From contig CACZZG010000007.1 in assembly GCA_902785645.1 (NCBI GenBank), positions 1 to 55,211 of the forward strand: a stretch of 55,211 nucleotides of DNA. Direction: 5' to 3'. Below are positions 17,355 through 26,214 of the stretch, piece by piece; the stretch's first letter is position 1; every line of letters starts with the position of its first letter. Under the pieces are notes generated by a model, which worked only from the letters and a program-made list of their open reading frames with translations, had not been told where the DNA came from and searched no databases. The position numbers and the translations under genes are program-made. The DNA comes from an uncultured Erysipelotrichaceae bacterium. Its GTDB lineage: Bacteria > Bacillota_I > Bacilli_A > RFN20 > CAG-826.

Positions 17355-19046
17355 TTAGCGATTGTCATCATCGTAATAATCATCGTATTCGTCATCGTAT
17401 TCTTCGTCGTAATCGTCGTATTCTTCTTTTTCTTTGGCTTCTTCTTCTTCCATTTCACGAAGTTCTTCTTCAGTATAAATGGACATACGTTCTGCACCAG
17501 ATGTATCGAGAGCGCCTTTAGATAATTGCTCATCGCTATCATCTTTCTTTTTCTTATTATTACGACGTGCGGACTTATTATTTTGTTTATTTGTTTCTTC
17601 AGATAATGATTTTTCAAGATCTTCTAAAGAAGTTGTGGTCTTAACTTCTTGTTTTGTAACCTTAACTTCTTCAACTGGTTTTTCTTCAACCACTTCTTCT
17701 TTAACAGGTTCAACTTTTGGAGCTTCAACTTCCGCTTTAGCTTCTTCTTTTTCGCTGACTTGTTCTAAAGCTTCTTGTAATTCTTCATTACTTTCTTCTT
17801 CTTTATAAACACGTTCTTGAGGTGCTACATAGCCTTCTGGTAAACCAGGTAAGACATCTGTAGTTTCTTTATTAGCTTGATATTGAGCAGCGAGTTTTTC
17901 GTAAGCTGCTTTGGATTTGAGTTCGGTATCTAAAGCTTGTAATTCTTCGAAAGATTGGAATTCTAAACCTTCTTCAAACGCGACTGTTTCAGTCTTGATA
18001 TCGATGTTATAACCAGTTAAACGAACCGCTAATCTAGCATTAACACCTTTCTTACCAATAGCTAAAGATAATGAATCATCTTTAACGATGGCGGTCGCGG
18101 CTTTCTTATCAGCGTCAACGATAATGCCAACAACTCTTGCTGGTTTTAAAGCTTCCATGATAAATAAACCTGGAACATCGCTAAAAGCGATGACATCAAT
18201 CTTTTCTTTAGCTAAACCATTGCCTAATTGACCAACGATCTTTTGAATTCTACTACCGTTAGGACCAATACATGCACCAGCAGGGTCGACGTTTGGATCT
18301 TCGCTATAGACAGCAACTTTACTTCTTTCGCCAGCTTCTCTAGCAATGCCTTTAATGACGATTGTACCATCATAAATTTCATGAATTTCTTCAGTAAATA
18401 AGCACTTTAAGAAACCTTCGCTGGAACGAGAAACTAAAATGTTTGCACCTTTAGTTCCATTACCGACTTCACTGACAAATAATTTGATTTGGTCACCGAC
18501 GTTGAATCTTTCATCGCCAATCATTTGTTTTCTTGGTAGATAGACACTTGTTCTACCAACGTTAACAGAAACACCTCTTTCATCGGTCTTTTCAACTTTA
18601 CCGGTAATCATGGTGCCAACTTTGTCTTTAAATGCTTCAAATAAAACATCTTTTTCCGCTTCAGCGAATTTTTGTTTTAAGATGCTCTTCACACTTAAAG
18701 CAATAGCTTTAGTTAATTCATCTGGTGATGATGGGATGATAAATTCATCGCCAACTTTGTACTTTTTGCTCTTATCAAGCGCATTAGCGTCTTCGACACT
18801 AATTTCTAAAAAGTCGTCTTCAAGAACTTCTTTAACAACTTTTTTGATTTGGCACATCTCAATTGCGCCAGTATTTGGATCAATGGTGACTCTGACGTTT
18901 GTGTCTTCGTCTCTTGCACCAATTGATTTCTTATAACCCTTAATCATCGCTTCTTTAAGCGCAGCAAGGATTACTTCTTTACTAATCCCTTTATTTGCTT
19001 CGATTTCATCTAATGCAGCAAGGAATTGTGCACCGTTAATAGCCAT
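17355..19046 (-). CDS. nusA: Transcription factor NusA with long acidic C-terminal tail
   Basis: 563 residues. Residues ~1-345 match NusA: N-terminal RNA-polymerase-binding domain, S1 domain (GTMITGKVEKTDERGVSVNVG), and two KH domains (GACIGPNGSRIQKIV and LAIGKKGVNARLA). It modulates pausing, termination and antitermination. The remaining ~200 residues are unusual: a Glu/Lys/Val-rich stretch, a basic patch (KSARRNNKKKK) and an end made almost only of Asp, Glu and Tyr. NusA of Bacillus subtilis ends near residue 371. An AAGGAG site lies upstream. The frame is open throughout. Confidence 0.95.
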   Translation of the reverse strand: MAINGAQFLAALDEIEANKGISKEVILAALKEAMIKGYKKSIGARDEDTNVRVTIDPNTGAIEMCQIKKVVKEVLEDDFLEISVEDANALDKSKKYKVGDEFIIPSSPDELTKAIALSVKSILKQKFAEAEKDVLFEAFKDKVGTMITGKVEKTDERGVSVNVGRTSVYLPRKQMIGDERFNVGDQIKLFVSEVGNGTKGANILVSRSSEGFLKCLFTEEIHEIYDGTIVIKGIAREAGERSKVAVYSEDPNVDPAGACIGPNGSRIQKIVGQLGNGLAKEKIDVIAFSDVPGLFIMEALKPARVVGIIVDADKKAATAIVKDDSLSLAIGKKGVNARLAVRLTGYNIDIKTETVAFEEGLEFQSFEELQALDTELKSKAAYEKLAAQYQANKETTDVLPGLPEGYVAPQERVYKEEESNEELQEALEQVSEKEEAKAEVEAPKVEPVKEEVVEEKPVEEVKVTKQEVKTTTSLEDLEKSLSEETNKQNNKSARRNNKKKKDDSDEQLSKGALDTSGAERMSIYTEEELREMEEEEAKEKEEYDDYDEEYDDEYDDYYDDDNR

Positions 19047-19060
19047 AAAATAAATTCTCC

Positions 19061-19510
19061 TTAAAATTTAATTGCTAAACGTATTTTTGATATATTTTCT
19101 TTTGTTATATCAACTGTTTTAGTTCTGGTTTTAACTCTATAAGATAGAGTAATTTGATTTTCATCAAGACTTACCAGGTCGCCTTCATAAATGTTTTCTC
19201 CATTAATCGGATTAGTTAAATGAACGTGAACGAATCGATTAATATAAGGGACGAGATTATCTTTATTTAAAGGTTTTTCCGCACCTAGAGAAGAAATATC
19301 TAAGGTATAGGGAGTATCGAATGGATCGATTTCGTCTAGAAAAGCATTTAAACTTCTTGATAATTCGACGATAGCTTCCATGTCAATTGGTTCAACGCGA
19401 TCAACAACAATCGAGAGAATCTTATCGCCTTTTTCATAACTTATATTCAAAGAATATAAATCATAGCCTAATTCCCCTAGTTTATCTTTTAATAGTTTCT
19501 CTAGTTCCAT
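19061..19510 (-). CDS. rimP: Ribosome maturation factor RimP
   Basis: 149 residues with LGYDLYSLNISYEKGDKILSI near the start and the typical two-domain layout. It is needed for 30S maturation. First gene of the nusA-infB operon, 14 nt before nusA. The ribosome site AAAGGAT lies 5 nt before the ATG. Its leader has an attenuator-like structure and a clear promoter. Confidence 0.92.
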   Translation of the reverse strand: MELEKLLKDKLGELGYDLYSLNISYEKGDKILSIVVDRVEPIDMEAIVELSRSLNAFLDEIDPFDTPYTLDISSLGAEKPLNKDNLVPYINRFVHVHLTNPINGENIYEGDLVSLDENQITLSYRVKTRTKTVDITKENISKIRLAIKF

Positions 19511-19589
19511 GTTCTATCCTTTCCCTTAAAAACAAAGAGTGGCCTCTCGGTCACTCTTGTTACAGAGTATTGCACATTCTAACGAATGC
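19511..19589 (-). promoter_or_regulatory. Attenuator-like leader of the rimP-nusA-infB operon
   Basis: On the minus strand a hairpin with arms at 19552-19561 and 19531-19541, closed by a GAGA loop and followed by GTTTTT, looks like an intrinsic terminator just above the rimP ribosome site. An alternative 5-bp hairpin (ACTCT at 19568-19564 with AGAGT at 19557-19553) uses part of the terminator's 5' arm, so the two exclude each other. A further hairpin lies near 19570-19590. Confidence 0.5.
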
Positions 19590-19595
19590 ATTAAG

Positions 19596-19624
19596 AATAT
19601 ATCATTAACGATAAATCCTTGCAA
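19596..19624 (-). promoter_or_regulatory. Promoter of the rimP-nusA-infB-rbfA operon
   Basis: Minus-strand -35 TTGCAA (19624-19619), exactly 17 nt, then -10 TATATT (19601-19596). Predicted start near 19589. Confidence 0.7.
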
Positions 19625-19640
19625 CAATAATTTTTATTGT

Positions 19641-20705
19641 TTAGTGAAGTGGATTAACTGTTATCGCACCATCGCTACATAAGACGGTTGTTGTACCAGC
19701 TTTGGCTAACCAGTTTGTACCACGGGAGATATATCTCCATTGTTGTTTGGTTCCGCCATAATTGATGCGCTTAAGTTGCGCACAATTGAAGAAGCAGTTT
19801 GAATGAATTCTTCTGACACTTCTTGGAATGGTAACAACTTTTAATCTAACACAGTTAGAGAAAGCGCCAATTCCTAATTCTTTAACACCATTTTGGATGT
19901 TAGCAATTTCTAAGTTTGTGTTCTTATAGAAGGCATGCCCGCCAATGACGGTTAAACCTTCTGGTAAGGTATTTCTAACAATACCATCATTCTTTTCATA
20001 TGGTTGAGGTTGTGGAACTTCGACAAATTCGATGTCTTCCATGTAATATCTCTTTCTTAATGATGCACAATATGTGATTAAAATCAATAGGAATAATCCA
20101 AGGGCTACGCCACCAACGATGTAGTTTGGCCAAATTGCATATTGATAATAATCAACAGCTTCAACACCTAGAATGGTAAATGATTTTTTCATGGTATCAC
20201 CAAGGTACCAGCCTAAGCGGAATGCATCTAATAATAAGAATCCGTTGGAAAGGAAATATAAAGCAGCAACAACTACGACACCATGGTTATATTTCAATCT
20301 ACCTTTGAATAATAAAACTAAACCAAGAATAAAGAGAATCAATGCAAAGATTGCGGATAATATATACCAAACCGCACTTGCACCTAAGATTTCTTTTACA
20401 AAGTAATAGTTAAGATCATTGCCTCTAATTTGAGCGCTTGTCCAGCCATTCTTGATGACGAATAATGTAGCTTCATCAGGAAGAGTGATTAAGTTCTTAA
20501 TTAAATTAAGAGGATTGAGTAGATAGACGCCTGTATCATAATATGTTTGGCCAGATGAACTGCCGACCATAATTTGGAACCATGGTAAAATCCATAAGAT
20601 AACAGGGACACCAATAGATAATAGGCATAAAATGCCAATGAAAGTTGCGCCAGGATTGTGGCGTTTAACAATCTTAAGATTGCTGATTATATTTTGATTT
20701 TCCAT
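19641..20705 (-). CDS. Four-helix membrane protein with BspA-type leucine-rich repeats
   Basis: 354 residues, not assigned to a characterised gene. Hydrophobic segments lie near residues 20-45, 113-133, 143-163 and 193-215. After a short basic linker the last ~110 residues contain BspA-type (LRR_5) repeats: LPEGLTVIGGHAFYKNTNLE, then VKELGIGAFSNC and VRRIHSNCFFNC, and a final GTKQQW module often found at the end of such proteins. With an even number of helices the repeats would lie on the same side as the N-terminus, probably the cytoplasm, which is unusual for a domain normally displayed outside. TAAAAT 10 nt above the ATG suggests a near-leaderless mRNA. Confidence 0.7.
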   Translation of the reverse strand: MENQNIISNLKIVKRHNPGATFIGILCLLSIGVPVILWILPWFQIMVGSSSGQTYYDTGVYLLNPLNLIKNLITLPDEATLFVIKNGWTSAQIRGNDLNYYFVKEILGASAVWYILSAIFALILFILGLVLLFKGRLKYNHGVVVVAALYFLSNGFLLLDAFRLGWYLGDTMKKSFTILGVEAVDYYQYAIWPNYIVGGVALGLFLLILITYCASLRKRYYMEDIEFVEVPQPQPYEKNDGIVRNTLPEGLTVIGGHAFYKNTNLEIANIQNGVKELGIGAFSNCVRLKVVTIPRSVRRIHSNCFFNCAQLKRINYGGTKQQWRYISRGTNWLAKAGTTTVLCSDGAITVNPLH

Positions 20706-20752
20706 ACTGTTTATTATTTTAGAGTGAATTTTATATAAATAAAAGAGGAAAT

Positions 20753-21091
20753 TTATTTGACCAGTTTAATCGATATTGCAAGCACACCATATTTTCGGAT
20801 GTCTTCGTCTTTATAATAAATACTCATGTCTTGATAATTCGCTGGTTCGTTTTCACTATATCCTAGGTCTTTTTTATCAAATGCACCATAGAGTTCTTTG
20901 AAAGAAGGAAAACTGCTAACTGATAATACCTCTACAGTGAGTTTTTCATGACTATTTACTTTGGTAAATTCAATCAAATCTCCTGCTTTGATTTTTTCTC
21001 TTTCTCTCGTTTTTAGACGCATTTCCACGACTTTTTGCTGATTTTTAATCAAGCCAAAAGGAATGGCGGATAAATTCATTTGATAAATCAT
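20753..21091 (-). CDS. ASCH-domain protein
   Basis: 112 residues. The pattern AIPFGLIKNQQKVVEMRL, then KIKAGDLIEFTK and LGYSENEPANYQDMSIYY, resembles the ASCH (PUA-like) RNA-binding family. Some members process modified nucleosides or bind RNA; the role here is unknown. Start and stop overlap the upstream Sel1-repeat gene by 4 nt (ATGA), so translation is coupled. Confidence 0.72.
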   Translation of the reverse strand: MIYQMNLSAIPFGLIKNQQKVVEMRLKTREREKIKAGDLIEFTKVNSHEKLTVEVLSVSSFPSFKELYGAFDKKDLGYSENEPANYQDMSIYYKDEDIRKYGVLAISIKLVK

Positions 21092-21912
21092 AGGTTCTCG
21101 ATTTGTAATTTGTTAATCGCTAAATCAAATCCTAATTCAGCGCTTTTCTTTAACCAAAAATTGGCTTTTTCTTGATCTTTAGGAACAGCGATTCCTTTTT
21201 CGTAATATAAAGAAACGTTATACATCGCTTTAGCGTCGCCACTATTAGCACCTTTTTGATACCAGAAGAATGATTGTTTTAAATCTCTTTTAACACCTTC
21301 ACCTTTGGAATACATAACACCTAAGTAGTAATAACAAGATGTTTCACCTTCATCAGCACCACTATAGAAATATTCAAAAGCGTCATTGTGGTTTTGTTCT
21401 ACGCCATAACCGTAATAGGCCAAATAACCTAGATGGTGATAAACACCTTTTTCTCCTAATTCAATCGCTTTTAAATAACAATTTCTCGCTTCTTCATAGT
21501 TTTGATTCGTCCCAAATCCATGTTCATAGAAGTAAGCAAGTAACAGATTTGCCTTACCGTAATTCAAATCCGCACTTTCTTTTACAAAATTAAACGCTTG
21601 TGGATATTGCTTGTTATTGAAATAGAAAAGTCCAATATTATACTTCGCCTTAATGTCGCCATGCATTGCTGCTAATTCATAATATTGTCTGGCTTTAACT
21701 AAATCCTTATCACAGCCAATACCTTTTTCATAATAGTAACCAAGTTTTCTCTCTCCTTCTGGATAAGAGTAAAGGGTACTTTTGTGAACGTATTTAAAAG
21801 CCTTATCAAAATCATTCACGCTGCGGTAATGGTCAGCGAGTTTGATCATTGCTTTGACATCGCTCTGGTCGGCTCTTGTAACTAGAGCGGTAAGTTCTTG
21901 TTCAGTTAGCAT
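21088..21912 (-). CDS. Sel1-like repeat protein
   Basis: About 274 residues composed mostly of Sel1/TPR-like helical repeats of 36 residues, recognisable by A-x-x-x-L-G-x-x-Y and by KGxGVxxDxxxAxxWYxK patterns (for example YSKGEGVKRDLKQSFFWYQKGA). No signal peptide is seen, so it is probably a cytoplasmic scaffold. The ATG at 21912 is preferred to 21936 because GAGGTG precedes it. A TTTACA-17-TATGTT promoter lies at 21932-21960. Confidence 0.82.
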   Translation of the reverse strand: MLTEQELTALVTRADQSDVKAMIKLADHYRSVNDFDKAFKYVHKSTLYSYPEGERKLGYYYEKGIGCDKDLVKARQYYELAAMHGDIKAKYNIGLFYFNNKQYPQAFNFVKESADLNYGKANLLLAYFYEHGFGTNQNYEEARNCYLKAIELGEKGVYHHLGYLAYYGYGVEQNHNDAFEYFYSGADEGETSCYYYLGVMYSKGEGVKRDLKQSFFWYQKGANSGDAKAMYNVSLYYEKGIAVPKDQEKANFWLKKSAELGFDLAINKLQIENL

Positions 21913-21931
21913 ATTAAAACACCTCGAATAT

Positions 21932-21960
21932 AACATACCACAAAACAGTAATATTGTAAA
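21932..21960 (-). promoter_or_regulatory. Promoter of the Sel1-ASCH operon
   Basis: Minus-strand -35 TTTACA (21960-21955), 17-nt spacer, -10 TATGTT (21937-21932). Confidence 0.5.
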
Positions 21961-22013
21961 TAAAAAATTTTTATAATTTTTTAATTTTCATTTTTTAACC
22001 TTTGTTGAGCGCA

Positions 22014-22040
22014 AGAAAAAAGATGGCCTACACCATCTAT
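22014..22040 (-). terminator. Intrinsic terminator after the HAD gene
   Basis: AGATGG and CCATCT pair over a 6-nt loop and are followed by six T on the minus strand. Confidence 0.85.
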
Positions 22041-22052
22041 TCTCAATATATA

Positions 22053-22685
22053 TTATTTAAACAATTCCATTAAATTTGTGATAATTGTGTACTTGTCAGA
22101 TTTTTCAAAAGCGTTGATTCGATCAATAATTATTGCGTTCACACCAGCATTATTCGCACATAATGCATCGTTATATCCGTCACCTACATATACGACCTTT
22201 TCTAATGGCCCTTCATACTTCGCACGCTTTAATGCTTGTAACACTGGATCGGCATGTGGTTTAAAAAATTTATATTCTTTATTGCCAACATATACTTCGA
22301 ATGTATCTTCCGGAATATGCATCACTTCAAGGACTTCTTTAACATGTTTGATTTTGTTGCTCGTCACTATTCCAGCGCGTATCTTATTCTTTCTTAAATA
22401 ATCGATAAATGCATATGTTTCTGGATAAGGATGATTTCTTTCTAAAGCTTCTTTAAAATCCAGCGATTTCTCAATATATTTTGCAAAATCCCACCATTTT
22501 TCTGGATTTGCATTCAATCTTTTGTATCCAACATCTAAAGGAATACGAGAAAATTCGACAGTATCTTTTGGATCAAATTTAACTCCCACATGTTCATAGC
22601 TAACACTAAAAACAAATTCTAGTGCCGCCATGGTATCGAGAATTGTTCCATCAAAATCAAAAAGATATAAATCGTATTTTTTCAT
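22053..22685 (-). CDS. HAD-superfamily phosphatase, phosphoglycolate phosphatase-like
   Basis: 210 residues. HAD motif I is LFDFDGTILDT (residues ~8-18), motif II AGIVTSN, motif III around HVKEV, and motif IV VVYVGDGYNDALCA. The alpha-helical cap between motifs I and II fits the Gph/PgmB type. It hydrolyses a small phosphate ester in the cytoplasm; the substrate cannot be told. Monocistronic, with its own terminator. No clear Shine-Dalgarno is visible. Confidence 0.85.
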   Translation of the reverse strand: MKKYDLYLFDFDGTILDTMAALEFVFSVSYEHVGVKFDPKDTVEFSRIPLDVGYKRLNANPEKWWDFAKYIEKSLDFKEALERNHPYPETYAFIDYLRKNKIRAGIVTSNKIKHVKEVLEVMHIPEDTFEVYVGNKEYKFFKPHADPVLQALKRAKYEGPLEKVVYVGDGYNDALCANNAGVNAIIIDRINAFEKSDKYTIITNLMELFK

Positions 22686-22731
22686 ATTATTAATAGGTTA
22701 TCAAAAAATCATTAATTTATGTATATAAAAT

Positions 22732-22760
22732 AAAAAGGCGATGAATAATCACCGCCTTAA
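22732..22760 (-). terminator. Intrinsic terminator after the first MscS gene
   Basis: AAGGCG and CGCCTT pair at the base with TGA/TCA above a mismatch, followed by TTTTT on the minus strand. It ends the YCG-repeat/single-pass protein/MscS operon. Confidence 0.82.
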
Positions 22761-22779
22761 ATGTTAAAAGGAACAAATA

Positions 22780-23850
22780 TTAATGAACTTCATTGATACC
22801 TTCGGTATCTTTAGAATCTTCTTGTTGTTTTTGCGCTTCTTTTAAAGCTTTTGCTTCTTCTTTCTCTTTATCAACCCATTCAGGATGATCGGCTGGATTA
22901 GGACCTTGAGTAATAGTAAGTTGTGGATATGGAACGGTAATTGAATTTTCATTCAAAAAGATATAAATATCACGTTTCATATCTCTTGTGGCTTGGAAAC
23001 GGTCTTCTTCTTTGACCTTAGCAATAACTTTTAATATAACTGCGGAATCCGCCATATCTTCGACGCCTTTATAATATGGTCCTTCAACAATGGATGGAAT
23101 GCGTTTTGGCATATCCTTTAATCTTTCAATTAATAATGTTTCAGTTCTCGCTAAATTCTCTTCATATGGAATAGAGATTTCAACGATTGCTAAAGACAAA
23201 GAATTGGTTAAGTTAACCAATGAATTAATTGAACTATTAGAAATGACTTTGACGTTCCCGCCGGCATCTTCTAATTTAGTGTTCTTTAAACCGATTTCAA
23301 TAACTGTACCACGGAAATCATCTACGACAACGATGTCACCGACTTCAAAGGCATTATCCGCCACCAAGAAGATACCAGCAACGACATCGCTGATAAGCGA
23401 TTGACAACCAAGACCAATGATAAGAGCAATAATTCCAATAGAGGCCAAAATAGCTTTTGTATCGACGCCCCATTTTTTCAAAATGAGGAAGACACCGACT
23501 AAGATAATTGCCCACTTAAGTAATGATTTAATAAGGGAAACAAATGTCGCAGCTTTTTTGTTTCTTAATTTAATGAATTTAGCAATTAATGAGAATAAAG
23601 CGATGATTAATAAGACAACAGCGATGACAACGACTGTATAAACTACTTTATCTACGTTATCTACCCACCACTTGCCGAATGCGACAAAACCATTTGACGT
23701 TCCGGCATCATAAATTGGTTTACCTTTAAAGATGTAATCCCATAAGATGATGATTAGAACTGCCGCACCACCTAATGTCCATAAAACGATGTTAAATACA
23801 AGATTTTTAACTTTGTCGTTTTTAGACTTTTTTTCTTTCTTTTTCGCCAT
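22780..23850 (-). CDS. MscS-family mechanosensitive channel (copy 1)
   Basis: 356 residues. Three hydrophobic helices (about 17-40, 70-95, 107-130) precede the pore helix IGIIALIIGLGCQSLISDVVAGIF, then the MscS beta domain with FEVGDIVVVDDFRGTVIEIGLKNT. The channel opens under membrane tension to release solutes. About 25 residues between helices 1 and 2 face outward. The C-terminal tail is charged and Gln/Glu-rich. AAGGAGG lies 8 nt before the ATG. It follows a 763-residue single-pass membrane protein by 26 nt. A paralogue at 32769-33911 is encoded beside a related single-pass protein. Confidence 0.92.
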   Translation of the reverse strand: MAKKKEKKSKNDKVKNLVFNIVLWTLGGAAVLIIILWDYIFKGKPIYDAGTSNGFVAFGKWWVDNVDKVVYTVVVIAVVLLIIALFSLIAKFIKLRNKKAATFVSLIKSLLKWAIILVGVFLILKKWGVDTKAILASIGIIALIIGLGCQSLISDVVAGIFLVADNAFEVGDIVVVDDFRGTVIEIGLKNTKLEDAGGNVKVISNSSINSLVNLTNSLSLAIVEISIPYEENLARTETLLIERLKDMPKRIPSIVEGPYYKGVEDMADSAVILKVIAKVKEEDRFQATRDMKRDIYIFLNENSITVPYPQLTITQGPNPADHPEWVDKEKEEAKALKEAQKQQEDSKDTEGINEVH

Positions 23851-23876
23851 AATTTGTTCCTCCTTAAATATGACTT

Positions 23877-26168
23877 TTAAACGGTATAGAAATTAATTGT
23901 TTCAGTAAATAAATCAGATATTACCGAAGAATCGTGATATGTATCTTTACCTTTAATGGTAACTTGATAATAATGATCTTCACGTAATATAGTGTCCATT
24001 CCTGGAATACTATATTGTGTATCAAATTCAGGTATCTCAATTTCAAGATGTGTTGTGTCCCCAGAATCAATTCCGTCGATAACCACTGTTAATTCTTGGT
24101 ATCTATAAGTATTGTCAGTATGCACTGCTACTTGATAATTGCCCTCTCCACCTGTTGGTGTTCTAGCAAATGAAATTTGCGAACATATTGGATAATATTC
24201 TGGTTGGTATGGTTTGTTACCTTCAAATGTTTTGACCTTCGCACGGCCTTCATCATCTTTTTCATTATCATCATGGCCTGACCATGTTGAACGAGCATAA
24301 ACTTCAATTGTGTAGTCTTCTTGGACGTTCATCATTTCACGTAATGTGTCATCTGGAATATCAGCCAAGTTGAAATATTTAGTGATGTCATATGATCCAT
24401 AAATAGCATCTAACACCATCGCTGATTCATATCTAATGGTTTCGTCATTAGAATTAATCATAACGGCTTTCCAATCGCTTAATACATTATGAGGATCGTC
24501 TAGCGTGAATTCGATATACGCGCCAACTCTATCGTGATAGCTTCTATAGAAGTGAGTACTCATATAGCCTAATACTGGCTCATCAGTTCTGACTTCTCTT
24601 ATTCTAATATCTTCATATTTAAGATCAGTCTCTAAAACAGTAACATCATAGGCTTCTTCTTCGGTACCGCTTCCATTACCTTCAGCATGCCATTTTTCCA
24701 CATCTTCTGGTCTAGTAGAGTCGCATGTAACAGTAACTCTATAGAGATGACCATACACAATATAAGTAAATTGTTCGTCATCCAAGTCTAAAGTGGCGGT
24801 CTCATTAATTGTTCGATAAATATGACCGATTTGTGTGGCGCCATCATAATGCGGATCACGAGTAATTGGTGCTGGGTTTGGATTGATGATTGGATCATTA
24901 TCGGGGACCTCTCCCATATCAAAGAAATATGTTTTAAAGTTACTTCTACCTTCGGTAACACTTAATTGCACAAAGATATTTGTTTGATAAATTCCGTCTG
25001 GAGAAATGTAGACGTTTTCAACATAAGCACCATCGCTATATTCTTGTTGATAAACCGGAATATCACTAATAGAAAGTGTTCTTTCCACTAAAATCTTAGG
25101 AACTTCTACGGTGTATGGTTCAGAGCCTTCTTCAGGCGTAACTTGTTCTTCCACATTTGTATAGAAAGCTAATCTAACATCTTGTGCTTCGCCGGTAGAT
25201 TCTGCAACGCTTTCCATTTCTTCGAGACGTTGATAGAACTCAGGATTTAATTTAAATTCTTGATCATACGGTGATTGCACTGTTTGATAAGTCAAAAATT
25301 CCATTCCACCAGGGAAATCGCTGCCTTGAGCACCATCAGGTCTAGGTTGATATAAGCCAATATAGAATTCGTTTCCAGCATATTGCTCTAACGAATCATA
25401 ATATTCAATTTGGGCATATAAATCATAATTTCCTAAAGGATCCAAAGATCTAGTTACATTAATAGCGTTAACTGGTTCTGGTTCAGGATTTGCGCCAGGA
25501 GCAGTTCTAATCTTTAAAGGTTCTTCTAGTAAGTGAGCATCCGCCATTGAAAGAATCGCGGTTTGAATAACGTCGATAGTATATTCAGTGTCATATTTAA
25601 GATCATTAAAGGAGCCTTCAATAACACCCATGTTTGATATTTCTTTTCTTTCTTCGAAATCTTCGATTGATTCACAAGTTAAAATGACGACGACACTACA
25701 TTCACCGTTGTCTTCGCCAGAATCAATTCTTATTTCGTTTTTGGCCAATGCCAAGGAATATTCAATAGAATTTTCAACAGCCACTAAACGGTTGAAACGA
25801 CAAACTAATTTATCGACAATTTGACCTAAAGCAAGGCCACCACCAACAACTGCGACTACTGCGGTAGTTGCAACTGCAGCGGTTGTTGATAAAGCCGATG
25901 ACGTATTTGTGGTAGCTTTAGTGATTTTTTCGACGTTTTTATTATCAATATGTTTATGTAAATCTTCGGCTTCGGAGTGATTGTCATTAATCTCTTTGCC
26001 GGTTTCTGTTGTGTTATCTTCGTTTGAATAGGTAATACGGTTTGTGACTTCATGCGAAAAGACAAAATTCTCGTCATTTTTTGTAGCGTTAATTTCCCTA
26101 CCAGTTAAATAACTTTCCGAATTTTTCTTCGATTCATCAAAGGTTTCTTTATCGTATTTACCCTTCAT
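23877..26168 (-). CDS. Large single-pass membrane protein with FN3-like extracellular domains, paired with MscS
   Basis: 763 residues of unknown family. Residues 1-95 are polar and acidic with no signal peptide; one Ala/Thr/Val-rich helix spans about 97-118 (ALSTTAAVATTAVVAVVGGG); the remaining ~640 residues should be outside. They contain FN3- or Ig-like beta modules, for example a strand pair ending FNDLKYDTEYTIDV near residue 200, and a PEPEPV linker. The first module resembles the only outer domain of the 177-residue protein at 33898-34431, which also precedes an MscS gene. The C-terminus shows no sorting signal. A TTGCAC-16-TATAAA promoter lies just upstream and no ribosome site is evident. 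Confidence 0.75.
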   Translation of the reverse strand: MKGKYDKETFDESKKNSESYLTGREINATKNDENFVFSHEVTNRITYSNEDNTTETGKEINDNHSEAEDLHKHIDNKNVEKITKATTNTSSALSTTAAVATTAVVAVVGGGLALGQIVDKLVCRFNRLVAVENSIEYSLALAKNEIRIDSGEDNGECSVVVILTCESIEDFEERKEISNMGVIEGSFNDLKYDTEYTIDVIQTAILSMADAHLLEEPLKIRTAPGANPEPEPVNAINVTRSLDPLGNYDLYAQIEYYDSLEQYAGNEFYIGLYQPRPDGAQGSDFPGGMEFLTYQTVQSPYDQEFKLNPEFYQRLEEMESVAESTGEAQDVRLAFYTNVEEQVTPEEGSEPYTVEVPKILVERTLSISDIPVYQQEYSDGAYVENVYISPDGIYQTNIFVQLSVTEGRSNFKTYFFDMGEVPDNDPIINPNPAPITRDPHYDGATQIGHIYRTINETATLDLDDEQFTYIVYGHLYRVTVTCDSTRPEDVEKWHAEGNGSGTEEEAYDVTVLETDLKYEDIRIREVRTDEPVLGYMSTHFYRSYHDRVGAYIEFTLDDPHNVLSDWKAVMINSNDETIRYESAMVLDAIYGSYDITKYFNLADIPDDTLREMMNVQEDYTIEVYARSTWSGHDDNEKDDEGRAKVKTFEGNKPYQPEYYPICSQISFARTPTGGEGNYQVAVHTDNTYRYQELTVVIDGIDSGDTTHLEIEIPEFDTQYSIPGMDTILREDHYYQVTIKGKDTYHDSSVISDLFTETINFYTV

Positions 26169-26182
26169 ATATTAATTATATA

Positions 26183-26210
26183 TTTATAGGCACACTTGTG
26201 CGTAGTGCAA
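26183..26210 (-). promoter_or_regulatory. Internal promoter with palindromic spacer
   Basis: Minus-strand -35 TTGCAC (26210-26205), 16 nt, -10 TATAAA (26188-26183). The spacer carries GCACA-AG-TGTGC (26201-26190), which could bind a repressor. It would give the 763-residue gene a leader of only about 8 nt. Confidence 0.4.
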
Positions 26211-26214
26211 AGTT

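Noticed and set aside
17345-17617. Frame rich in Lys and Thr at the nusA 3' end
   Set aside because: It overlaps the acidic tail of NusA in another frame; its composition is a by-product of GAA/GAT-rich codons.
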